A program made the translations under genes and the position numbers. Positions 17,854-27,611 of a stretch of DNA of 64,000 nt are shown here, piece by piece (the stretch's first letter is position 1; every line of letters begins with the position of its first letter). Under the pieces are notes generated by a model. It was given only the letters and a program-made list of their open reading frames with translations. It had not been told where the DNA came from and ran no database searches. The DNA is from Nitrospiraceae bacterium. Its GTDB lineage: Bacteria > Nitrospirota > Nitrospiria > Nitrospirales > UBA8639. The stretch covers positions 1 through 64,000 of the forward strand of contig JACKFF010000017.1 in NCBI GenBank assembly GCA_020632595.1. Reading direction: 5' to 3'.

Positions 17854-18744
17854 GTGAACATTCAAGTCTATTTAGACCAACAGCGCCAACGGGTAGACCG
17901 GTTTTTGGAGGGGACCCTGCCTCTGTTATCGGCCAATCCCCAACGATTGTATGAGTCCATGCGGTATAGCCTACTGGGTGGAGGAAAGCGCATTCGTCCG
18001 ATTTTGACCATTGCCGCTGCCCAAGCCCTGGGGTATGACCGTGACGCCATGTTGCCGTTCGCCGCTTCCTTGGAGTTCGTTCATACCTATTCCCTTATTC
18101 ATGATGATCTTCCGGCCATGGATGACGATGACTATCGGCGAGGCCGGTTAACCAATCACAAAGTATATGGCGATGGCATGGCGATTTTGGCAGGTGATGC
18201 ATTGTTAACGATGGCGTTTGAGTTATGCAGTCAAGTTGATGGCACAGAGGATTTTTCGGCCGCTCAACAGTTAGCCATTGTGCGCGAATTGGCAAGTGGT
18301 TCTGGACACCAGGGAATGGTGGGCGGACAGGTAATGGATATTCAGGCTGAAAATCAGGAGATTGATTTAGTTCACCTTCAGCAAATCCACACCTTTAAAA
18401 CAGGGCGTCTGATTCGCGCCGCAGTCCGGATCGGCAGTATTATCGGAGAGGCCACGACCCAGCAAATGCAGTGTTTAACCGACTATTCCGAAGATATTGG
18501 TCTGGCGTTTCAGATTGCCGATGATGTGCTGGACATGGTGGGGACACGGGAGGAATTGGGAAAAGATGCAGGGACGGATGAAAGAAGAGGAAAGAGGACC
18601 TATCCTTCATTTTTTGGGGTTGAGGGAGCCAGGCAACTGGGAGAGGAATGTGTCCAGCGGGCGATAGCCCGACTGAATACTTTTGATAAACAGGCTGACC
18701 CCTTACGACACATTGCCACGTATATAATGGCGCGACGGTCTTGA
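17854..18744 (+). CDS. ispA: Short-chain polyprenyl diphosphate synthase (IspA type)
   Basis: This 296-residue isoprenyl synthase condenses IPP with allylic diphosphates to give farnesyl or geranylgeranyl diphosphate. The first Asp-rich motif is DDLPAMDDDDYRRG (the IspA type with a two-residue insertion) and the second is FQIADDVLDMVG, followed by GKDAGTDERRGKRTYPS. The GGGKRIRP motif is near residue 45. Start is GTG at 17854 with only a weak ribosome-binding site. It stands 130 bases before the HpnA-type epimerase gene, which fits supply of farnesyl diphosphate to squalene and hopanoid synthesis. Confidence 0.93.
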   Translation: MNIQVYLDQQRQRVDRFLEGTLPLLSANPQRLYESMRYSLLGGGKRIRPILTIAAAQALGYDRDAMLPFAASLEFVHTYSLIHDDLPAMDDDDYRRGRLTNHKVYGDGMAILAGDALLTMAFELCSQVDGTEDFSAAQQLAIVRELASGSGHQGMVGGQVMDIQAENQEIDLVHLQQIHTFKTGRLIRAAVRIGSIIGEATTQQMQCLTDYSEDIGLAFQIADDVLDMVGTREELGKDAGTDERRGKRTYPSFFGVEGARQLGEECVQRAIARLNTFDKQADPLRHIATYIMARRS

Positions 18745-18874
18745 TCCTCTCTAATATGGCGCTGCGGCCTTCACGCGACCTTACACTGTTTCCCGCCTCT
18801 TCTCATTGACAACAGTTTTGTTGGTGCAGGTCATGCGGTAATGTTATTGAACGCATTGGCAAGGGCAGATTTTT

Positions 18875-19861
18875 ATGAAAGTACTCATTACAGGGTCTTC
18901 GGGCTTCATCGGGGCTGCGGTGACAAGAGCGGTCGTTGCCAAAGGCGATGAGGTCCGCGTACTCATTCGGCCCACCAGTAATCCGAAAAATCTTGAAGGG
19001 TTACCCGTCGAAATTATTCAGGGAGATTTGCAGGACCCCGTGTCCCTCAAGAAAGCTGTTGCCGGCTGCGAAGGCCTTTATCACGTGGCGGCGCATTATG
19101 CGTTGTGGGATCAAGACCCTTCTATTTTTTATGCCATCAATGTCGAGGGAACTAAAAATTTATTCCGTGCAGCAAGGGAGTCAGGCGTTCAACGAATCGT
19201 TTATACCAGCACAATTGGTGCGATCGGGTTGCCTGATGAAGGAGGCCTTGGAAATGAAACCCTCTTTCCTTCCTTGGCCCAACTGGCAGGGGATTATAAG
19301 AGATCTAAATTTTTGGCCGAGCAGGAAGTCCTCCGCATGGCTCAAGAAGGGTTGCCGGTGGTTATTGTCAATCCAACGGCTCCCGTGGGAGTGCGAGACG
19401 TCAAGCCCACTCCAACTGGCCAAATTATTGTAGATTTTATGCGTGGCCGAATGTTGGCGTATATTGAGACCGGGATGAATTTGGTGGATGTTGAGGATGT
19501 GGCCGTAGGGCACGTCCGGGCGATGGAGCGCGGTCGGGTGGGTGAACGGTATATTCTGGGAAATCAGAATCTAACCCTGAAAGAAGTATGTCAGATCCTC
19601 AGTCGACTAACGGGAGTGCCTGCCCCGCGGCTTCAATTGCCTTGGAGGCTTGTCCTTCCCATGGCGCATGTGAATCAATGGATTGCCAATCTGGTGACCC
19701 ATCGTCCACCCAGAATTCCTTTGGAAGGAGTGCGGATGGCCAAATATCACATGCACTATGATTGCACGAAGGCCCGCCAGGAACTGTCGCTTCCCCAAAC
19801 CCCGGTGGAGACGGCACTTAAAAAAGCCGTACAGTGGTTTCGCCAGCACGGATACGGCTGA
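18875..19861 (+). CDS. hpnA: NAD-dependent epimerase/dehydratase, hopanoid-associated HpnA type
   Basis: A 328-residue extended short-chain dehydrogenase. The NAD(P)-binding motif GSSGFIGAAV lies at residues 7-16, the catalytic tyrosine/lysine pair is in GDYKRSKFLAE, and YTSTIGAIG carries the catalytic Ser/Thr. The pattern AAHYALWDQDP and NPTAPVG is that of hopanoid-associated sugar epimerases (HpnA family). Preceded by the prenyl synthase gene. No squalene-hopene cyclase is in the window, so the hopanoid assignment is by family likeness. Confidence 0.88.
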   Translation: MKVLITGSSGFIGAAVTRAVVAKGDEVRVLIRPTSNPKNLEGLPVEIIQGDLQDPVSLKKAVAGCEGLYHVAAHYALWDQDPSIFYAINVEGTKNLFRAARESGVQRIVYTSTIGAIGLPDEGGLGNETLFPSLAQLAGDYKRSKFLAEQEVLRMAQEGLPVVIVNPTAPVGVRDVKPTPTGQIIVDFMRGRMLAYIETGMNLVDVEDVAVGHVRAMERGRVGERYILGNQNLTLKEVCQILSRLTGVPAPRLQLPWRLVLPMAHVNQWIANLVTHRPPRIPLEGVRMAKYHMHYDCTKARQELSLPQTPVETALKKAVQWFRQHGYG

Positions 19862-20444
19862 TCTCTTCTCCGCAAGCTTTTCCCATCTCCATTACAAAGC
19901 CAAATTTGGGAATTTACTTGCACGCATTGGGACTCTCTAGCCTGGGGTTTTTTGTCTTTTTCAGGCCTGTGCGAGGCAAAACTCCCAATATGGGGAAGGA
20001 CCAGCAGGTTTTTCGGCCTCATGCAGGCAATGACTTTCATTTGTGAATATGCCTCGATCCGGATCGGAGTCCCATATGGGGGATGTGCGGTCCTCGGATT
20101 CCTCTCTCGTTATAGGTATCGTTGGATGGAGCGTTGCCGAAACGCAACAGACTCCATTTCTCGTGAGGAGGTGAAATGGACATTGCTACTAGGTAATGGT
20201 CTCTAGTATGGCATCCTGGCCTTTATTAGCGGGGCTTCTGAATCAGGGAAGGCTAATGGGCATAGGGGATTGCTTTATATTTACCTCCTGTTCACCGTAG
20301 TTTTTCTCTCAATGTGGCGAGGATGGTCCAATTGGAAAATTGCCGAGTCTTGAGGCGGGAGGAAGAGGCATCCCCAGGAATTTTTGTCCCCATTGCGGGT
20401 CGGGTCGCTTGAGGCCACTACCGCAGGGCCGGTATGATGCAACC
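19862..20444. other. Intergenic region, no supported gene
   Basis: About 580 bases. Towards its end (20340-20444) a frame in phase with the next gene encodes a CPHCG motif, but only a TTG could start it, so I leave it out. Nothing else is evident. Confidence 0.4.
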
Positions 20445-20846
20445 ATGAAGGGATTTCTAATTCGATGCGGGATCACGGGGTTTGCGGTATTGTTGGCAAG
20501 TCAGATAATCCCTGGCATTGAAATTACAGGGATTGCGTCGGGGATCGCTGCCGTGGTCATTCTTGCATTTCTCAATTCCATCATCCGACCTGTGCTTTAT
20601 CTACTTTCAGCCCCATTTATTTTCGTAACATTAGGGCTATTCATGGTTCTCATTAATGGATTCCTGCTCTATCTGGTATCAATTCTGGTGAAAGGATTTT
20701 TGGTCTCTGGATTTTGGCCAGCGGTGGGTGGCGCGATCATTATTAGTCTGGTTAGTGGAGTATTAAATTTCTGGATTTCCGAGCAAGGCCGAATAGAAAT
20801 TGTCACGCATCCTTCATCGGGTCGAAAAATTCGCCATATAAATTAA
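20445..20846 (+). CDS. Small membrane protein of the phage-holin family 4 (YvlD-like) superfamily
   Basis: 133 residues with four predicted membrane helices. The sequence pattern ITGIASGIAAVVILAFLNSI, IRPVLYLLSAP, LFMVLINGFLLYLV and FWPAVGGAIIISLVSGVLNF is typical of the YvlD/phage-holin-like DUF family common in bacterial genomes. Despite the name these are not usually prophage genes. Function is poorly defined. The ATG at 20445 is chosen. An upstream extension from TTG 20340 would add a CPHCG-containing segment. Confidence 0.8.
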   Translation: MKGFLIRCGITGFAVLLASQIIPGIEITGIASGIAAVVILAFLNSIIRPVLYLLSAPFIFVTLGLFMVLINGFLLYLVSILVKGFLVSGFWPAVGGAIIISLVSGVLNFWISEQGRIEIVTHPSSGRKIRHIN

Positions 20847-20990
20847 CGGGACAACTCCTTAAATATTTCATCCTGGTGTTGAGGAGAGGTTCAGGAATTT
20901 TTAGAGGGCCGGGAAAACCTTCTTCGTCCCTTAACCATCGGCATATCCGACAATTCATTGTACGCCCATATTCTGAGAGGAAACGCATGC

Positions 20991-22793
20991 ATGTCCAATC
21001 GTCTTGAATCCACATTAGCTACCAAGCAACAAAGTACCCTTCAAAAGATTCTGACCTCCGTGGTCAATGAGGTCGGGATGGAAGCGGTCTTGGTCGCAAT
21101 TATGACGCATGATGGTGGACCATTGGTCGAGCAGGTTTCCAGGGGTTTTTCTCCAAGAGAAGTCCGCGCGATTCTTCGTGCACTTTCAATGGAAGATATG
21201 AAAAATTTGGCCATTCGAAATGGGGCGAGCGGGGAACTGGAAAGCGTCCTCAGAATTCGAATGGTGACGCCCGGGAGCAAGGTGGCATTGGTTCTTCCCT
21301 TAAAATTTGGTGGCCGAGTGTACGGCACGCTGGTATTGGCCAGGAGAGAAAATTCCGCGCTGACCAAAAGAGAAAAGGCGACTCTCTCCACCAATGTCGC
21401 GCATATTTCCACGGAATTAAAGAAAGCGGGACTATTTGGTTCCTCACTGATATTGAGTAAGCCGGTAGTCAGCAATGAACCTTTGGCATCGGTTGTGGCT
21501 GGGGAAGAGGGGCCTGCTCCCGTGGCTCGAACCTATTCAAATGCAGAAGTCCAGGAGCGGATAGGGAGCATTTTGACAGAAGAAGTCGATGGGGAATTGT
21601 CTTTCGATCGTGGCTGGGTCAGCATTTATGACCCACTCGCCGCGACATTGGAAGTGTTGGGTGTATTCGGAACTCAAAAAAAGGATGTGAGCCCCGGGCA
21701 GCTTCTCTCTCTGGATGATTCAGCTTCCGGGTGGTCTGTTCGGCATCGAAAGCCTCGCTGTGACAATAATTTGGCTTCGACCCAAGGGCGTTTTCACGAC
21801 TATAAACAGCTCTATCGTGATCGGTTTGCGTCGACTATTGTCGTTCCTTTTTACGTCAGGGGACGTGTGGCGGGTACGGTCACATTAGCGTCTAAAAATC
21901 CTAATAATTTCGATCAAATTGGGAGCGACTCGAAAAGCCTCGAGGCCATTACAACTAAATTGGTGGAATTGTTTGAAGACCCATCGTGTCATCTCTCCGT
22001 CATGGATGTTGCCCCGATTCAATCCGAACCACCTGCCCTCAAAGGGCAGGTGGTTATGGCTCAACCGGAGGGAGGGGATGTTCGTAAGGAAGAGCGACGT
22101 GCCGCACTGCATGAAGTGAGCTCGTTTCTGGCTACAGAAATCCGTGAACCTATTGGGTTTATCAGGGCTCAGTTAGAAGAAATTACGACCGATGCCGACC
22201 TTGATTTCGATTCGCAAACCCGTGTGGAAAATGCCATGCGGGATATGATTCGTATTGAAACGGTCTTAAATGAAATACTGGACTTTGCCAAACCATTGGA
22301 ACTTGATCGAAAAATGTGCCGGGTTCAGGATTTATTGGATAAGGCTTTTTCGTTGGTTTCGACGGACATACGCGTCAATCGGATTGAGGTTCTCAAAAAA
22401 GTACCGGCTCGGTTGGCCCAAGTCAGGTGGGATGAAGTGAAAATGCAGCATGTATTCCTGTGCATTTTCAAAAATGCCATTGAAGCCATGTCTCCAGGAG
22501 GGCATTTGCGGGTGGAAGTCATGCTCACTAGAGCTCGAAAACCGGAACTTCAGATTATTATCGCCAATGATGGAGTGCCCATACCGGCCGAATTTGTGGA
22601 TAAGGTGTTTGAACCCTATTTCACCACCAAGCGATCAGGGACCGGATTGGGTTTGGCGACCGTGAAAAAAGTCGTTGAGGAGCATCAGGGGCAGATCAGT
22701 ATCGCGAGCGAGCCGGAAAAGGGAACGACCGTTACTATTCTCATGCCGGCTCCACGACCAAGAACCCCGTATCGGCCGCGCCGTCCAACTTGA
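20991..22793 (+). CDS. GAF-domain sensor kinase-like protein lacking the usual phosphoacceptor His
   Basis: The ATG at 20991, with AGAGGAA 9 bases upstream, gives 600 residues. Two GAF-like domains (about residues 10-150 and 185-330) precede a dimerisation helix and a HATPase_c domain. The ATPase has the N box FKNAIEAM, the F box VFEPYFTT and the G2 box GTGLGLATVKKVV. In the H box the usual SHEIRxPL is replaced by ATEIREPIGF: the His is Thr (codon at 22134-22136). The G1 box is also altered (NDGVPIPAEF). It may therefore be a non-autophosphorylating sensor, act through another residue, or work as a heterodimer. No response regulator is adjacent. Confidence 0.85.
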   Translation: MSNRLESTLATKQQSTLQKILTSVVNEVGMEAVLVAIMTHDGGPLVEQVSRGFSPREVRAILRALSMEDMKNLAIRNGASGELESVLRIRMVTPGSKVALVLPLKFGGRVYGTLVLARRENSALTKREKATLSTNVAHISTELKKAGLFGSSLILSKPVVSNEPLASVVAGEEGPAPVARTYSNAEVQERIGSILTEEVDGELSFDRGWVSIYDPLAATLEVLGVFGTQKKDVSPGQLLSLDDSASGWSVRHRKPRCDNNLASTQGRFHDYKQLYRDRFASTIVVPFYVRGRVAGTVTLASKNPNNFDQIGSDSKSLEAITTKLVELFEDPSCHLSVMDVAPIQSEPPALKGQVVMAQPEGGDVRKEERRAALHEVSSFLATEIREPIGFIRAQLEEITTDADLDFDSQTRVENAMRDMIRIETVLNEILDFAKPLELDRKMCRVQDLLDKAFSLVSTDIRVNRIEVLKKVPARLAQVRWDEVKMQHVFLCIFKNAIEAMSPGGHLRVEVMLTRARKPELQIIIANDGVPIPAEFVDKVFEPYFTTKRSGTGLGLATVKKVVEEHQGQISIASEPEKGTTVTILMPAPRPRTPYRPRRPT

Positions 22794-22976
22794 TTGAACC
22801 AAAGAAAGTACCGGAATCGGTGCCATTTCGAAATTTTCGCCATTTTGGTTGGGTAAGCTTGACACTACCGGCCAATCTGAATAAGATCGCCTTTTCTATT
22901 TGAATAAACTTGGCTACGTACATATTCAGACCATTTTCTATTGTTAACCAGTCATAACCAACAAAGGAGCGGTCTT

Positions 22977-23330
22977 ATGAAAGGGATTGGAATTTTTCTT
23001 GGAACGGTGGGTGCTAGCACCTTCGCCCTATCAATGGCCTTTGCCAATCCAGGGTTGTTACCAGCTCACCCGGGGTATCCGGCTGCTGGGAAGTCTCCAG
23101 TGACCGGTCAGCCTACGGCTAATGATCCTGGCCAAACGAATGCAGGAGGAGAGACGAGTCTGTTGTCTTCTCAAGGATTTGGCAGCAAAGCGGCAAAGAA
23201 TGATGTTAGTGACCCTAATCGGGCGCGGATCCAAAAGTCGGCTGGCGCCGGTCGCCTGCCTGAAGTTGAAGGTCCGCTCAACAAAATTACCCCGAATCCA
23301 GCCGGGGCCAAATCGACTGTTATTAAGTAA
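22977..23330 (+). CDS. Small exported Pro/Gly-rich protein
   Basis: 117 residues from an ATG with AAAGGAG 8 bases upstream. A signal peptide (IGIFLGTVGASTFALSMAFA) is followed by a hydrophilic, Pro/Gly/Asn/Lys-rich sequence with little predicted structure and no cysteine. It is probably a small periplasmic or secreted protein. An efficient terminator follows. Not recognised. Confidence 0.65.
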   Translation: MKGIGIFLGTVGASTFALSMAFANPGLLPAHPGYPAAGKSPVTGQPTANDPGQTNAGGETSLLSSQGFGSKAAKNDVSDPNRARIQKSAGAGRLPEVEGPLNKITPNPAGAKSTVIK

Positions 23331-23360
23331 TTTTCTTTTTGCAGTTTGAATATTCAGGAG

Positions 23361-23389
23361 AAGGGTGTCAGCAATGGCACCCTTTTTTT
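23361..23389 (+). terminator. Intrinsic terminator
   Basis: AAGGGTGTC, a 6-base loop and GGCACCCTT (one G-U pair) merge into a run of seven T residues, 30 bases after the small exported protein gene. Confidence 0.85.
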
Positions 23390-23490
23390 GTGACATATTT
23401 TCCCCTGCAGCATTTTTCATGATCTGCTCCTACCTCTCTGCATGCTTTTTTCACTCTCACCCTCAACACATTTAAGCCTGGACTTATACC

Positions 23491-24558
23491 TTGAATCGGA
23501 TTGATACGGAGCTTGGAAAGGCCTTAAAAGCCAAAATTCGAACGCAAGGGCCAATGACCTTCAGGGACTTTATGGCTGCGGCCTTATATGATGAAACTAT
23601 GGGGTTTTATGCAAAGGCACCAAAAATAGGGAGCCCGGATGGGCCGTTTGACACCAATGCAAGATTCCCGGCCTTCGGATATGCCATGGCCAAAGCCATC
23701 ACGTATGCCGAGAAGGCGTTGGGATTTCACCTGCGGGTCTTGGAATTAGGTGGAGGAACAGGCCAGTTGGGAAACAACATTATTTCTTATCTTGAAAATG
23801 CTCATGAATACGTTGTTTTAGATCCAAGCCCTGGGTTGCGAGATAATCAAAAACAAAGAGGATTGCAGGCGATCCACAATATCGACTGTTTACCCCCAGG
23901 GCCGACATTTACGTTCGGGAACGAAGTGCTTGATGCGTTACCCGTTCATCGAGTAATGGGAATGGGCCATGAGGAAGTGTTGGAATTGTATGTGGATCTG
24001 GATGAGGATGGGGAGTTTTGTGAGCAACCGAGTCCTCTGTCAACTAGGGAATTAGCCGAGCGGTTGAGTGCCGATAGGGTGCAGCTTGGGCGAGGGCAAG
24101 TCGCAGAAATTTGTTTGGAGCTGAAACCATTCCTTAAAAGCATAGGGAGAGTTGTGGATCCAGGGTATGTAATTTTTATCGATTATGGTGATCGCGCCTC
24201 AAATTTATATTCACATCGGCATAGAAATGGGACTCTTCGTTCCTACTATCACCAGCAACAAGTGTATGACCCATTTTTCGCTGTGGGCCAACAAGACTTG
24301 ACGACAGATGTGGATTATACGGCTGCTTGCTTCATCGCAGAGGAAGTTGGTTTTGAGGTAGCAGGGCCTATCCCACAAGGAACATGGCTGAGAAATCTCG
24401 GAATTCTGGATTATAAAGGGCAATCGGGTGTTAGGGAGTCTGATCAAGAAGAGATTGATATGCTCACCAGGCCGACCGGCCTGGGAAGTACTTTTGACAT
24501 TCTCATATTCAAAACAAAGGGTCTCACTGATGGGCCAGGTCTACAGCCGGCTTCATAA
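23491..24558 (+). CDS. MidA/NDUFAF7-type class I SAM-dependent methyltransferase
   Basis: 355 residues. The SAM-binding motif LELGGGTGQLG lies near residue 85 and the family-specific GNEVLDALPVHR near 147. PGYVIFIDYGDRASNLY and GTLRSYYHQQ are also characteristic. In mitochondria NDUFAF7/MidA methylates an arginine of a complex I subunit. Bacterial members are inferred to be protein arginine methyltransferases, but the substrate here is unknown. The start is a TTG at 23491; the conserved N-terminus (RDFMAAALYDETMGFYA) demands a start at or near this point. Confidence 0.85.
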   Translation: MNRIDTELGKALKAKIRTQGPMTFRDFMAAALYDETMGFYAKAPKIGSPDGPFDTNARFPAFGYAMAKAITYAEKALGFHLRVLELGGGTGQLGNNIISYLENAHEYVVLDPSPGLRDNQKQRGLQAIHNIDCLPPGPTFTFGNEVLDALPVHRVMGMGHEEVLELYVDLDEDGEFCEQPSPLSTRELAERLSADRVQLGRGQVAEICLELKPFLKSIGRVVDPGYVIFIDYGDRASNLYSHRHRNGTLRSYYHQQQVYDPFFAVGQQDLTTDVDYTAACFIAEEVGFEVAGPIPQGTWLRNLGILDYKGQSGVRESDQEEIDMLTRPTGLGSTFDILIFKTKGLTDGPGLQPAS

Positions 24559-24930
24559 AGGACCTGTCAAAATATCCACTAGCCTGCCAAATCTCACCAT
24601 ATTTTTCTTTGAACCGACATAGGCGAACGGGACTGTGGCGAGAGGTATGTCAAAAAAAAATAAATTTTTTTAAACGAGCATGGTGCCTAAATTTTAGTCA
24701 GTGTTTCAGTCACACACAAAATGTGTGTTTGCTCTTTTTTTTTATCACAAAATATTGTAGACTCCAAAAATTCATTCGATTTTCTCGTGATCTCCTTTCA
24801 TTTTCCGCAATCATACACACCTAATTTAGTGGTGCTTTTCGAGATCTCACGTGGTGCGTGGCACGCGTGATGCACTGACTCACCTGTTAGGAAGAGTGGG
24901 AAGCAGGAGGCTTTCAAAGGAGGGAGAGTT
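24559..24930. other. Intergenic region, AT-rich
   Basis: About 370 bases with A/T runs (24650-24680 and 24735-24760). It probably holds the promoter of the zinc-ribbon gene. No gene is supported. Confidence 0.35.
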
Positions 24931-25161
24931 ATGAAGTGTGTACGATGTGATGGGCTTATGGTGGTTGATGATTGTCTGGACATTAAGGGCGCGATGGGGG
25001 AACTTTGGATTAAAGCGTATCGATGTATTATGTGCGGGAACCTTATGGACCCCGTCATTAATCATCATCGAACTGATGGTCCGGTTCAGGCGCAGGTTAT
25101 TCCATTCCGGAAGCGACTACGAAGAGCTCCAAGGACTCCTGTTGCCCGATTGACGGCCTAA
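24931..25161 (+). CDS. Small zinc-ribbon protein
   Basis: 76 residues. Two CxxC pairs (MKCVRCDG at residues 3-6 and YRCIMCGN near 32-35) form a likely zinc ribbon, followed by a basic tail (RKRLRRAP). The ribosome-binding site GGAGGGAG before the ATG is strong. Such small ribbons often bind nucleic acids or act as adaptors. Not further recognised. Confidence 0.7.
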   Translation: MKCVRCDGLMVVDDCLDIKGAMGELWIKAYRCIMCGNLMDPVINHHRTDGPVQAQVIPFRKRLRRAPRTPVARLTA

Positions 25162-25762
25162 AAGGGCGGAAAAAAATTTTAAGAGGTCCGGTACGACTTG
25201 GGAGGAAATACTCTCTTAAGTACCGATTGGCTCCTGGCTCAGGATGAAGTTCTCGTGCTCCGCTGTGGCCAGGGCCTGGAAGGAATAAAATACATTCCCG
25301 GTTCTTCCGGCATTTTTGAATCGGTTGTGTTTTAATTAAATTTTTTTATTCACATGGCCTTGGTATAGTCCTTTTCTCGAACCGCTGCCAATTTTTCATC
25401 TGTGACTATTCTGTTATGACTGCTTGAGTTTGCCTGGTAATTCTTGCCTGAATTTTTTATTGGGCGTGCCCCCCATGGGGATGATGGGCAACCTTCAAGC
25501 CGGTATTCAGCTCTGCTTGCCTGTGCCCACCTTTTTGCGGGAGAGTTCCAGCCAGTCTGTAAATGTCATTTTTCCCCGGCTGGATGGGAAATCTGGAATA
25601 TTTCATTCCTCACGTTGATACGCTATATTGGTTAGGAAGTCTCAACTTGACCTGAGTATGCAATGTAAGGGCGTTTAGGTATAAATTTTAGGAGTGCTTT
25701 GGCAGCTTCCCTCCCCTTCCCACCCCCATCATCGATGCCCTGATAGAGGATTCATCTCATTT
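25162..25762. other. Intergenic region, no supported gene
   Basis: About 600 bases. Overlapping short plus-strand frames near 25424-25635 have no ribosome-binding site. The segment 25330-25360 is T-rich. Nothing else is evident. Confidence 0.35.
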
Positions 25763-27583
25763 GTGAACAGTGACCACCTCTTTTTCCTGGGCCTAATGGG
25801 AATCCTGTTAGTGTTCTTTATCTGGGAACGATGGCGCTATGATTTGGTCGCCCTCAGTGCCTTGCTTCTTTCAACCGTGTTGGGGTTCGTTCCCTCCGAA
25901 GAAGCATTTTTAGGATTTGGTCATCCTGCCGTGATCACCGTGGCAGCTGTGTTAATTATCAGCCGTGGATTGAGTAACGCGGGGGTCGTGGAAATTCTTA
26001 CGCGCTATGTTAGGGGTGCCACGTCTTTTTCCCCGTCCCTCCATGTAGCGGTCTTATCTTCTCTCGGTGGATTGATTTCAACCGTCATGAATAATGTGGG
26101 AGCCCTGGCGTTACTAATGCCGGTGGCTATCCAATCGTCCGTTGAAGCCAAGCGGTCCCCGGCCGTGGTGTTGATGCCCTTGGCTTTTGGAACGATTTTG
26201 GGCGGAATGGTTACTCTCATTGGGACACCTCCCAATATCATCGTAGCCCATTATCGCGCAGAAGTGGCCGGCGAGCCATTCGGAATGTTCGATTTCACTC
26301 CTGTAGGAGGAGTCATGGCGCTGGTGGGAATTCTCTTTGTGGCGCTGGTGGGTTGGCGCCTCATTCCCATTGCCCGACGATCTCAAAATGCGCCCCAAGA
26401 CCTCTTTTCAATACAGGAATATTTAACAGAGGTTGAAGTGCCTGAAAATTCCAAGGCAATAGGAAAATCTCTGTCCGAATTGGAATTGGCCACTGAGGAT
26501 TCTGACGCCTTAATAATTGGACTGGTGCGGGGTGACCAGTCTATTCGGGGGGCGGCTTGGAGGGAACACATTCAGGCTGGCGATGTCCTCGTCCTTGAAG
26601 CAGGACCACAGGGGATTAATAAATTTGTGTCCACATTGGGTTTGAAGTTGACAGGAACCCAGCCCAAGGAGGAGGTTCAGGAGTCTGAAAAAAAGCCATC
26701 CGCAGGTAAGGATGGAGATATGCTGTTGGAGGCGGTCATCCCTCCTGATCGTTCTTGGCTGGTCGGGCGGATGGCGGGCTCTTTAAAGTTGCGAAGCCGG
26801 TTCGGAATTAACCTGTTAGGAGCATCTCGTCAAGGCACTCCTTACCGAGGCAGGCTGAGGGAATTTCGGTTCAAGGCCGGCGATGTGTTGCTGCTGCAGG
26901 GAGAAAAGGAACGGGTGTTGGAAGTGATTGGCCTGCTTGGATGCCTCCCGTTGGCGGAGCGAGGCCTTCAGTTGGGAAAGCCCGGACAGTCGTGGCTCGC
27001 TGTCGGGATCTTCGCGATCGCCCTTGGCAGTGGTATGGCCGGATTGGCAACATTGCCGATTGCGTTAATATGTGCCGCACTGGTGATGGTACTGTTGAGC
27101 ATTGTTTCTCCGAGGGATGTGTATCAGGCTGTCGATTGGCCTGTCCTCGTATTGTTAGGATCCATGATTCCCATCGGACAAGCACTCGAGCACAGTGGAG
27201 CAATTGCGGTGTTGGCTCAGTTCATGGTGAATTGGGCAAAAGGATTTCCTCCTATTTTGCTCTTGGGGTTTATTATGTTGGTGACGATGGCGTTGTCGGC
27301 TGTCCTCAATAATGCGGCAACGGCATTGGTCATGGCCCCATTGAGCGTGGCGGTGGCCCAGAATCTGGTTGTCAATGCGGATCCGTTTCTCATGGCGGTA
27401 GCTATCGGAGCATCTTGTTCATTTTTGACACCAATTGGTCATCAAAATAATTTGTTGGTCATGGGCCCAGGGGGATATCGATTTGGAGACTACTGGCGGA
27501 TGGGATTGCCTTTAGAGTTGTTAATTCTTGGAGTCTCGCTTCCTCTCTTAACCTTCATGTGGCCCTTAACGGGTCAAGGGTAA
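25763..27583 (+). CDS. SLC13/DASS-family permease with TrkA-C (RCK_C) domains
   Basis: About 606 residues from a GTG at 25763; the frame extends to 25694 but without membrane or ribosome-site support. The order is membrane helices, two cytosolic TrkA-C domains (about residues 195-400), then more helices. Family signatures are the paired SNT-like motifs STVMNNVGALALLMP and SAVLNNAATALVMAP, and GTPPNIIVAHY and FLTPIGHQNNLL. Such proteins are Na+-coupled anion transporters for sulfate, phosphate or dicarboxylates. Substrate unknown; sulfate is tempting given the sulfur genes nearby, but is inference. The K+ channel gene starts 28 bases downstream. Confidence 0.88.
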   Translation: MNSDHLFFLGLMGILLVFFIWERWRYDLVALSALLLSTVLGFVPSEEAFLGFGHPAVITVAAVLIISRGLSNAGVVEILTRYVRGATSFSPSLHVAVLSSLGGLISTVMNNVGALALLMPVAIQSSVEAKRSPAVVLMPLAFGTILGGMVTLIGTPPNIIVAHYRAEVAGEPFGMFDFTPVGGVMALVGILFVALVGWRLIPIARRSQNAPQDLFSIQEYLTEVEVPENSKAIGKSLSELELATEDSDALIIGLVRGDQSIRGAAWREHIQAGDVLVLEAGPQGINKFVSTLGLKLTGTQPKEEVQESEKKPSAGKDGDMLLEAVIPPDRSWLVGRMAGSLKLRSRFGINLLGASRQGTPYRGRLREFRFKAGDVLLLQGEKERVLEVIGLLGCLPLAERGLQLGKPGQSWLAVGIFAIALGSGMAGLATLPIALICAALVMVLLSIVSPRDVYQAVDWPVLVLLGSMIPIGQALEHSGAIAVLAQFMVNWAKGFPPILLLGFIMLVTMALSAVLNNAATALVMAPLSVAVAQNLVVNADPFLMAVAIGASCSFLTPIGHQNNLLVMGPGGYRFGDYWRMGLPLELLILGVSLPLLTFMWPLTGQG

Positions 27584-27611
27584 CGGGTTCTTGAAGAAAT
27601 AAAAGGAAAAA

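Noticed and set aside
20340..20444. Zinc-ribbon-like extension (CPHCG) of the YvlD-like protein
   Set aside because: Only a TTG could start it, there is one CxxC pair only, and the membrane protein is complete without it.
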